From: Ascidia mentula
Taxonomy: Eukaryota > Chordata > Ascidiacea > Phlebobranchia > Ascidiidae
Direction: 5' to 3'
Assembly: GCA_947561715.1 (NCBI GenBank)
Contig: OX387205.1
Location: forward strand, 6,577,001-6,641,000
DNA: 64,000 nucleotides
A model generated the notes under the pieces. It was not told the origin of the DNA. It saw only the letters and a list, made by a program, of their open reading frames with translations, and searched no databases. The translations under genes and the position numbers were made by a program. Shown here piece by piece: positions 47,761 through 58,500 of the stretch. Position 1 is the first letter of the stretch; each line of letters opens with the position of its first letter.

Positions 47761-48673
47761 CTGCTAGCGTGCGTTTTCAATTATTTTTCTAAGGCGCTCA
47801 AAATAAAAGCTGCAACGGCTTTAACAGCACACAATTTCTGTTCGCATAATTATGGTCAATTTTGGCACCTTTTTTCACAACGCTGTGCTGAATTGTTTGA
47901 ACATACAACCCATGTTTTTTGCATGACGTCATTATATGCTGAATCGCGTAAAGTGGATCTATTTTAAGGATCGATTTGGATATCAACTGCCATCTCAATT
48001 TCAAATTTTTGTGATTTTGTTATTTCGAGAAAATACGTCTTATACTATTGTTGCTTTTTGAACTGCTTGTGGACAACTGTAATTTGATTCTAATGCAAAA
48101 CAACCTATTTTTTAGTTTATATTTGTTGCACCTTTAAGATATGGTAAATTGGCATGATCATCCTGCCACAATTTTGTCATTTCCTTTTTGAACATCGTTC
48201 GCTTTTGCAAGTAATACCTCCTGGCATTCTACTCTAATTGTTTGCCACGCCAACCTCACATGTAAAGAGGATTGAAGTTTAGTGCCATGAATACCAAGTT
48301 TTTCAAAATCAGCATTTTTTTAAATGGGAAACAACGGCGGAAATTTGTGCGTGGTGAAAAAACACAGCGGAGCACAGGTATCATTCCACGTTTTCCAGAA
48401 GTGCACTGGGGGAGTTGCTTGGTTGCCTGCCTTTTGTTTGCAGTTTAACGTTGCCTGACTTGTTTGAACGGCACTTGGTAAGAATGAAATTGTACAAAGA
48501 CTGAAATAATTCAATACCCCTAAAAAGTCAAAAGATATTGTAAGCTTTTTAGCCCAAAGACTTTTCGCCTTCAAATTCTTATTGTATTGTATTTAGCATG
48601 CATTTTAGGAGCCATCTACGATAAAATAAAGACACGAAAGGTAAAGATGAGTTAAATAAAAAAATAACCTACT
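47761..48673. other. Spacer, nothing recognised
   Basis: AT-rich sequence with short open frames but no family motif or repeat partner that I can see within the window. Confidence 0.35.
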
Positions 48674-48904
48674 GTAGAATTTTGTCATGTGGCTTGCTTT
48701 GTTGAATTGGTATATATTGTCCCTTATCCGATCAACATCAAAAGGTTTTCTACTGAAGGCTACTCAGAATTACTGTGTATTCTTTTACCAAGTTAGTTTG
48801 TTACGTCATCACAACCACGTCATTCTGTCGTGGCCAACAACTGTTGCCATTCCCAACGCCATCGCAACAGAAAGCAGCCACACTATGAAAGAAAAGTCAC
48901 TTTA

Positions 48905-49051
48905 GGTGCAAAAAAAAACTTTTAGGCTACTAATTCATGCAAAAAAGCCAAAGATTTGAGGTTCCCTAAATTGCACTGATGATGAACGCAGCCGTGTTCG
49001 AAACGTTTGCATATAATGTACAGCAGCATAATAGCTTCGGCTTTTTTGTTT
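48905..49051 (+). mobile_element. Short hammerhead-bearing insertion with 12-bp target duplication
   Basis: A 147-bp insertion between two copies of AAAGTCACTTTA (48893-48904 and 49052-49063). The related repeat at 54605 has one uninterrupted site (54837-54850), which proves insertion. Inside are an inverted pair CAAAAAAGCC-AAAG/CTTC-GGCTTTTTTG and a hammerhead-like core. No coding capacity; A-rich left end and T-rich right end. Confidence 0.85.
48972..49011 (+). ncRNA. Hammerhead-ribozyme-like motif in the 147-bp insertion
   Basis: TTGCA, CTGATGA, an extra T, then a six-pair stem II GAACGC-AGCC-GTGTTC, GAAA, CGTT and TGCA. The two TGCA blocks pair as stem I. Stem III would be ACGU without a loop, so only a dimer could complete it. 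The core residues are intact. Confidence 0.6.
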
Positions 49052-49562
49052 AAAGTCACTTTACTTTATTATAATATGACTCGCCTTAAAGACAGGTTAC
49101 ACAGCATTAGAAACTGGTTTGGCAGTGACACGCAAACGTAACAACTAAAGGCACGTACTAATACGATGATAACAACGTCGTGTGAAAAATTGAAACCATG
49201 CTTCAGGGCATTTACGGTCCTTTTGTTTTGAAATTCAAAGTCACAACAGATTTTCCGAAGAAATAATAACATGTTCGCTACACTACTTTTTCGTTGTAGT
49301 CCAAAAGTTTAATAGTTAAAGTTATCAATGATTATGTAAACCATAAGAATCATCTTATTCAAATATTACTAATTTCGTAGTCCTAACAACGAGATTTTGC
49401 TGTTGCTAGAGCATGTACAAAAATATCGTTACTTGGAATCTCCCCATTGATGTAGCTGGGCAACAAAATAACAATTGCGTCTGTGCAATATGAAATCACT
49501 TTAAATACGCAGACAGGCACCGACTGTTCACAATACCTGAGGACAATAAACAGCTTTGCCAA

Positions 49563-52500
49563 ATGGCGAACGAGGAAAAGGATAATTTTGGTTTTAATAA
49601 CGAAGCTTTCGAATACAGGTAAGATATAACTGATCTGGAATACTTAATAAGGTTTTAGTTTCAAGTCAAAAAAAACTTTTTTTTCGATTTTACTTAAAAG
49701 AAGGATTTTGAAAACCAGTTAACCCAAAAAGGTTGGTTTCAAAAGCACTTTTAAAAAATTAAATGGGTGGTAATTAAGATCTGAGTTTCTTGACCATGTC
49801 AATGGTTTCCCCCAGTGTGAATGAAAGAGGAATGAAAATTTTATTTTTTGTATGGTATCTGGGCCTATTTTGTTTAAAACTAAGATTGGCTATCATCAGA
49901 CTGGCACTTAAACTCTCCTTATTTTTGAGGAATGTCCCTATTTTTGACATGAGACAATTATTTTTTGCGACCTTTGACATCACCTCTGAAAAAACGTCTC
50001 ACCATTCCATAAAAGTGAAATGTGCACAACAGTAAATAAAATTGCCGTAAACTTCAGTAGGTGTGACATAACCAAAAAATGTTGTATTTTTCATCTTGCC
50101 TTCGGAAGTGGAACCCAGAATCCACGCTAAACGTTACACTCGGCTTCAATTCAAGCTTCCCTATCGTCATAGGACACAGCAATCGATGTGGCTTACCTGA
50201 TATACCAATCAACAAAAAAGTTTATCATTAATTTTTTGCATCTTAAAGAAAAGAAAAGGAAAATATTTTCTCCTGCAAAATTGCTCAAATTGTACGTCAT
50301 GGGCCAACCACGACACACAGTATTTACAAAACGCACATAAAACATTGTGGGGCGGGGATTTATAACATACGGTCATCACCCCCACATACGTATCAAGTGC
50401 AGACGTGATGTACCGCAACGGTCGAGGTTGATTATTCTTCATGATGATATGCGACTTTCTCCACTACCTTTGCCCAGGGTGATAGGTGTGTTTCTTGGGG
50501 ATGCATGAATGCTAAACAATTGGGGTTGGTTATGCAAAAATAAACTAGGTCGTTTGAATTGAAAAGAATAGAATATTTAGTATAGTCATACAAAATCTCA
50601 AAAATTTACCTAATCATACAAAATCTTTGCAGTGTGCATGGTTTAAACTCGTAATTTTAAGACAAAGCCAAAAATTTATGATTTAGCGGAGCCCTTACCT
50701 AACATTGGGCAGGCGATTGGCAATATCGATCAAACAGCCGACATATATACTGAGAAAGGGCCTAATGGGTTCGAATCCTAGTTTGGTAATAAAAGACCTA
50801 ACATTGCTCTCGCTTATTCTCGATGGCAAACGCATTAATTAAAGTGGTCACAGTGCCAGTTGTCTTGACAGCGATATATTGAAAGTACATAGGTATGTGT
50901 GACATCATGCAATGATAAAAGCTTGCGAAGCACTGTATTAGGCCTAAGGAACATATTTTCCAAGCCATATACTTGTGTTCAACTGTAGTTCAAATGTATA
51001 GGAAAACCTTAACGCAAAAAAAACGTATTGCTACGAAACGATTCGACTGTATCTGAATGCTCAACAAGTATCGGGGCCTCGAAAACAATGCGCCGTGAAT
51101 CGTGATAACAACCTCCGAAGCAAGACGAAGCGTATTTGCGCGACGCCCACGGTTTTCACGCTCGCGACAAGAACATTGTCCAAAACAACTGGTGGTTTTC
51201 CTGAAATTTCCATAAAAGTTTGGCAAATGACCAAAAATGGTGCAGACGTTTGGTGTAACATAAAAAATAAAAAGACAACCCAGCTGCGATGCTAAGCAAT
51301 GTAAGTTATAGACGAAGCACTACGGTTTGACGCCACTTTTACGCAGAAGTGAATGGTTTATGCCTGTAGGCTCGTTGGGCAAACCCCCAAATGTTCTGGG
51401 ATTGGTGGGGAGCATTTGCAGGGTTAAAATAGTCATTTTACTCGGAATTTTACCATTTTGTAGAAAGTAGTTTGACTAATAATGTTATATAAGTCGATTA
51501 TTTTGTCAATAAACCTAAATAGACACAGGCTAAATTAAGGATTTAACAACTAAAGCAAGATCTCATAATAAACGAAGGGCATCCAGATTAATTATGGTCA
51601 TTAAAATAAAAAAATAAAGTTGTAAAAGAATATGCGAGATGAAAGAAACCAAGTGTTTTGTCGCAAGAGTAACCAATATAAGCCTATATGTAATGTTTCT
51701 TCGCAATTTTCCTCTGACTTTATATAAACTGTTAAGAAACTTCTAATCAAAATAGCCTGCGAATTATCATTGAAACTAAACGTTAGCGACAGACTAAATG
51801 ACTTACTGCAACTCACAGCCCAAGTCTGTGCTGTTTTTTCACGATTGCTTTTTCATTGCAATTGTGCCAATGCTCTTCTGTTGTGTTACTGACAAATAGA
51901 CTTAAAATAACGCTTTTATGTACAACTGAATTATACGATTGTGGCTTATGTAGGCATAAATAACAACAGCGTAGGCGCCGCTTTTTCCAAAGGGCTATAA
52001 ATTTCAAGTGCCAGTTTCACGAAAGACCCAATTATATAGGTCAAAACACGCTACACGCTTTTACGCGTCTAAAATGTGTTTTTATATAATAGCATAACCC
52101 ATATTATACTGTATACTTTTTTTTACTGCACTGGAATTAGAAACCAGGTTATCCTGACTACGAATCCCGATCAGGATTTTTTCTTCGTATTAGAGTCGGG
52201 TGCTTGACCGAAGTTGCCAATCGCCCGCCCAATCACTATGTGTCTTTTCCGAAGAGACTTTTCTGTAGCGCCACCATGAGATCACGTTATCGCCACCTAG
52301 TGATAACCAATACCTCCACCTAGTGATTGTATGGAATTAAACAACAGTGCTGATGTAACAGTAAAAAATACAATCGAATCAAATAAGTAAAGATGTAATT
52401 GTTACAGTAATGCCATATTTTTTTGTATAAAGCGGTACTGTTTTTTACGCACAAAGCCAAGATAGTCAAATAAAACTGGAGGCGTGGTCCCCTAAAACCA

Positions 52501-55500
52501 AGGAATAGGAAATTACCCTATGAATTTTTCGTTTCGCCTCCCACTTGATTTGTTTTAATTCTTTGAGGAACCCTAGTTATTCCGACATACGAAACGTCAG
52601 AAAAATAAATGTTTTCTTTGCCGAAAAATCGAACAGACTATTGTAAAAATAGAGAAATTGTATCATTGAGCTAGCTTCGTGATTAATTTTTGGAACATGT
52701 TTCAGAGTTACGTTAGGACTATGCGACGGGAAAGTTTTCGCGAAGCCGTACAGGTTTACAAAACAACCCGCGTTTAAAGTTGGCATGACTCGATGCAATT
52801 AAATTTTCACATATTTCAAAAGAGGAGCAGCCAAAGGTTTGCATTGATGGCACGCTTCAGTTCTTACCCGCTTTCCGCTATCATTGAAAAAGCTTTTGAA
52901 GCCCATGGTTTCGACTTCGCGTCACCAATGCGTCTGACGCCACAATGATGCAGGTAAAGATTGGCTGAAAATGCATTGTGGTTTAGATACAAGTTATTTA
53001 CTAAAACGCGTGTAGTGCAACCCTAAATCCTTTTGTGGGAAAACTTTTACGTTTAGGCAAAGCAGGAATTGTCGAAGAATGTAAGTACTTTGGCTGTTTT
53101 GTGCGTTTTTACTGCGGGGAATAAGTCTTGATCGCATGGAAACTGACAGTAGACGGACACTAAAGCTTATATATTATGTTTCTTTGTTAGTGCGTACGAC
53201 TAAGTTAGGAAAATTTCCTACATTTTTAATATCTTTGGTAGAACTTTCTAAAGTGACCTGGAGAATTAGGAGAACACGATTATAATTTGATTTTGAGTCT
53301 TTAGTTTCATATGCTGAGACTATTTTCTTCAACTTTACGTAAAATTTGGTTATTGGGCTTGGTACTTGCTTTGCCTAAACAAAAAAATTTCCAACAAAAA
53401 AGATTTTACCGCAGCGTTACACGCGTTTAATCTAAACCAATGCATTTTCTGCCAATCTTTTTCTGCAGCATTGTTAACGAGAGGTCGGAACCATGAATAG
53501 TTCAGAAACTAATTCGACCAATTTTTAATAGCAACAGAACGTCAAAAAATGCTCAAAAGTACAGTTATTCCTCAAGCTCGGTCAGGTTTTTTAAGTCCTA
53601 TGACATGATTGCTCCTCATAGATCTGCCCCTGCCTGTGGGCATATCGCACAACTTTGTGGCTGTGAGACGGCAACCCAATAGCATGTAACAATGCATCAA
53701 CTTCGTTCCGCTACTATAGCCATTTTTCGCGTTTACATTCTTTAAGGTTTGACAATGATGCTCAGCCTAGAGCACGTGCTGGTGCATGTAGAAGTTTTTT
53801 TTTTCTTTAAACACAAACTAACTAATTTTTTGCTGCTTTTAAGCTAAAACAATATCCAGCAAATAATAATAATGAAAATAATTGGACTTCGCTGTTTGCG
53901 ACGCAATAAAATTAAAGTATTTATGTTTTACATTGCAATGGACATCAGAAAAAGTATTAACATATTTGGCAAAAGAAAAATATGTGTTGTGTAAATTTCC
54001 TATATGAGTAAACCTCCAAGAAAGCAAATATATCTGTGCTTTTCAAACATATCTTTTACAAAAAGTATTTTTTGCAGTGCTACTGCCGATGCAGACATTT
54101 CAAGTAAGTTGAAAATACATGTTTCTGCAGTTTGGTGTGAAATACACTTGCTCAAGATATCAATACAAAATTTGTGAAGTATTTTTAAATATTAAGCACT
54201 ATCTTGTTTAAAAAAGTCATGATTTTTGTACTTTATAATAATGTTAATAACATGGTATTTCCCTGCCAGAGTATGAATTTGTATGTGGACTTACTAGTTA
54301 TTATAATTACTCAGAGCATGACTTGCCAGTTGCATACCCCCAAAAGTCCATGGATATGTTTGAGACCAATGAGTCGAACGAAAACTTACCAACCACTTCA
54401 ATATACTATCACATGCACAAGGGGAGCCAACATGGTTTGAAAGATCCACTCAAAGAAGAAGATATTGAACCAGGTAAGGTTGCAAAATGATTATCAAAAC
54501 ATGTACAATCACTTTTGCAGTGCTTGTGTTTTTGTCAAACTGGCGTAGATTACAACATGCAGGGCGTCGTGTAGAATTTTAATGTTTTTTTTTTCATATC
54601 AAGTGTAGAATTTTAAGTGTTTTTGCCTAGTTGAATTGGTATATTTATTGTTCTTATCTGCTCCATATCAGAATGTTTTCTACTGAATGCTGTTCAAAGT
54701 AACTGTGCAGTCTTTTGCCAAGTTATTTTATTACGTCATCACAATAGGTCAGCCTGTCGTGAGCACTGTTCCATTCCCATCGCCAAACATCTTGACATCG
54801 ACATTGTAACAAAACGCAGGCACATTACATAACAAAGAAAGGTCACTTTACTTACTATAATATGACTTGCCTTAAAGCCAGGTTACACAGTGTTAGAAAC
54901 TGGTTTTGCAGTGACACGCAAACGTAACAAGGCACGCACTAAAACAATGACAACAGCGTCCTAACGTGTCAGGGGAAAAGTTGAAAACATGCTTCAGGGC
55001 ATTTGCGGCTCTTTTGTTCTAGAGTCCAAGTCACAATTATATATGTAAAAAAAATTAAATATTAACATGTTCGCTACAGTCGATTTTTTATTGCTTGTCG
55101 AACATCTTGAGAAAAATTATTGTGCGTGTCGAATAGCAAAAATTTTAGAATACACGTTGAAATAACAACAAAAAACCTTGCATGTTGTGGGCTGGTATGT
55201 CTCTTTTAAGGTCCGATTGAAAGAAAAATGGTACTTGTTTCGTAACAATGCCTTGTGTTCGGTAACAATGCTCCATGTTTTTTCGTTAATGCCACGCGCT
55301 TTTTCGTTACGTAAATACTAACTGGTTTTTGTATGGATTTTGTCTAAATAATTATTTCGGTTCCGCTTATTTAGCCATCTAAACAGACAAAATTATTTTG
55401 GGTGGGGATCCCAGGGTAGCAAACGATAATGGTGTCGGGGTACGCCCCCGCTGAGTGAACGTTGGGTACGACTGCGTCTCGGGCCTCGCACCCAAAGGAT

Positions 55501-58500
55501 CCGACTAAGTCTCGATTGAAAATCGGCCATGCAGGCAACTTGCCTTCTCTATCTCAAGGTTACTGTTGGAGTTAAATAACTCCTTCACACAAGTCTGTGC
55601 GTCTTCTAGGTAGTTTAATTCCCGACTAAACACATACATCCACCAAGTTTCAAACCAGTCCAAAGTTGTTCATAAATCCGTTTATTGTCGATAATCCAGT
55701 AATATATACTACAACACAGTACAGAAGTTTCTTCAAAACATGGACAGTACTATTTAAGGCAGAACCAAAACAGCCCAGACCCTTGCACAGCAACAGTTAA
55801 AACACACTGGTTGGCAGCCGCTAGTCGCTCTGCTTTTTGGTCCGCGGTTGGCCACACGTATTGATTGATACCTAAAATGGAGTTGTTGCGCAACTTTGAA
55901 TGCAACTTGAAGTTGGTTACCGATTTGGTCGATTACGTCAGTTTATGGCTTGATTACCTCCCTAAATAGTGCCCTAATAGGTTTTATGTTTAGGTTGACT
56001 TTGTTTTCCGATTAACTTAAAGTAATTATGTTTATTTTGACTTTATTTATCATTTGCGATGTACGCGTGATTTATATGCGTTGAACGCTTGGTTACAATG
56101 ACAATTTCAAACCACTTTTGCCACCAGCATCTACGGCAAAAATTTACAACTACCGGTACATTTCAATGGGAAAATTGTTGGCGTCCAATCTTCGAAAAAA
56201 CTACTAAGATCGATGTGAATGTTGCAACGAAATTTAACGAAAAATGAATGCTTCGCAGTTGCACCAAGGGAATGCTTAGATAACCTGACTCAAACCAAAG
56301 AATAGCATAAACACAAAAATTATTTATATTGCTTAACAGTGTAATTAATGTGGACCAATGCCACACTCTTATTGTGTACACCAAAAGTTTTTAAATAAAA
56401 AATAAAAAGCATTGTACATTGATTACTCTTATAGATACAAACTGTGTGTCTGCTTTATACATCATTTTATAGTACAAAAATTATTATCACAAAACAATAG
56501 AACAATAGATAGATTTAATGAGTATTGCTCATTTTTAAGACATAATAGCATATATTTTTTACTAGTTAATTGCTTTAATTGCCACATGACTGCTAATTTT
56601 ATATATATATCAATTACTCATTACATATTACTCATTAAGAAGGTATGCAACACAGTTAATGTGTGTAACACACTACTCCTGAATTTGTGACTGTTCAGTA
56701 TTTAAAACTGGGGTCATAGAAATTTGACTTGAAGTACAGAAAGCAACAAAGCAATAAATAGCTTTTCTATTTTGAATAAACCTTTTCTACTTTACTCAAT
56801 CAACAGACTACACAAAAACAATTAAATCAAGGCTAATAATTTTTTTTTAAAAATAAATATTTTATAACTGTACAGCTGTGATTTTTGTACAATGAAAAAA
56901 GAGAGCAATATTTGGGTAATTGCACATACACCAAGTTACAAATTTGTTATATTTCTTTAGGTTGTGGATCACCATCAGACAAAACCCTTGGAAAATGTGC
57001 TTTGTTTTGGGGAACACAGTGTGGTTGTGAAACTGGGGATGAGTTTGTGGTTGGCCTTCGCCGTGTTGGAAGTCGTGGTATTGTAGCAGTTTACATGCCG
57101 CAATTTTTAATACAAATTGATTAAGCTATTTTGTAGAGTAAGAATGTTAAAAAAATCTGTACAGATTGGTGTTGTTTGCCAATATCTTTATTAATTCATA
57201 AATCCAAAAAAGTGGTAGGTGATCACAAAGTTTTAGCTCATTAAGCCAAACTTTGTTATATGAGTGGATTTTAAATTTGCAAACATTATTTGTATTTCTA
57301 AAACACACACACACACACACACAACGTACAGGTTCATAAGATCATACATTTTGTCTTTTATTTTTTTTAAATTGGTATTACAATGGTCTTTAATTTTAAT
57401 CCAACTACAAATATTGTCCATAAATCATTGTCATAATATATTTTGTTAATGAGTCCTAAATCAAAATAGCAGTACAGCAAAACGTTTATGCACGGATGGT
57501 GGAGTACATGATTTATGTACATTTAAGCAATAGAAAAAGCTGAAAATTAAAAGTACATCAAAAAACAATAGGACAAAATATCCTTTTATCAAAATTCAAT
57601 GCTCAATATACTTTTGGCTTTTTAAAACAGTTCGGTCATTATTGTACAATTAAAAATTTGAAGCAATTCTTTGTGAATAAACCTTTATGTCTTTTGTTGT
57701 TATGTATGTAAAATTAGTGTACATTTTCCATTTGTGCATTTTTCTTTCAAAATAATTTTTATGTTACAGTTCTGATGGCAATTCTATTTTGGGCATTTTT
57801 TTGGTCTATTACCGCACTTGGAGGGGGCTTTGCACTTCCAGGAGGAAATCTGTTTGGTAAGTTACATCACTGCAAATGTACATTGTACACACATTTCCTT
57901 TTATATCTAACCAAGCCATTGTATCACCAGTCTTAGATATGCACCAAACTTTTATCCTATGCTTCCCAATTATTGCAACAAACAGCACAGTTGTACATGA
58001 TTTTAAATAGATGGGGTAAGGAGAGTGGGTCATTTTTTGGCTGCTATTCTCATTCTTTTTAACCTGATCAGTTCTTGGTCAGCAAAGTCGTCTGAAAGTC
58101 ACACCAGCCGCACTGATGAGACCTTTTATGTCGAAACAGTGGCCATCTGTCTGCAGCTTACACAATTCATATTATTGGCTCCACTTTACTTATCTGACCA
58201 GTTCTTCCTGCTATGAATGTGGCTTAATTCTGTCAATTTGATGGCATTGAACCAAGTCATCCCATAATGCACAGGGACTAACAACACTAACCCTTTCTGT
58301 TTCTCCACTTTATTCCATTAATTAATTGCTGATTGTTGATGTTACACAAACAGTGTGCACAGTGCATTAACTGTTTTGTGGGTTAGTTAACAACAAGTAA
58401 CAGAATACTAAAATGGTTTGCAGTAAGCAGTAAGTACAAAAAGCTGCTGGGTAACAGTCGTTGAATGTGCGCATATGTAGAAATTGGGATGGGTGAGGTA

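Larger units (their letters stand above)
48674..49298 (+). repeat. Dispersed repeat C, copy 1 (occupied site)
   Basis: Direct repeat partner of 54605-55100. Shared blocks include GTTGAATTGGTATAT, TTACGTCATCACAA, GACACGCAAACGTAACAA and AACATGTTCGCTACA. This copy is longer because of the 147-bp insertion at 48905-49051. Confidence 0.8.

Noticed and set aside
57078-57124. SLC9B exon 4 reading on to a stop at 57124 as a short protein
   Set aside because: Exon 5 fits in phase 1 from a GT at 57078 and continues a clear antiporter sequence, so read-through is at most an alternative or unspliced form.
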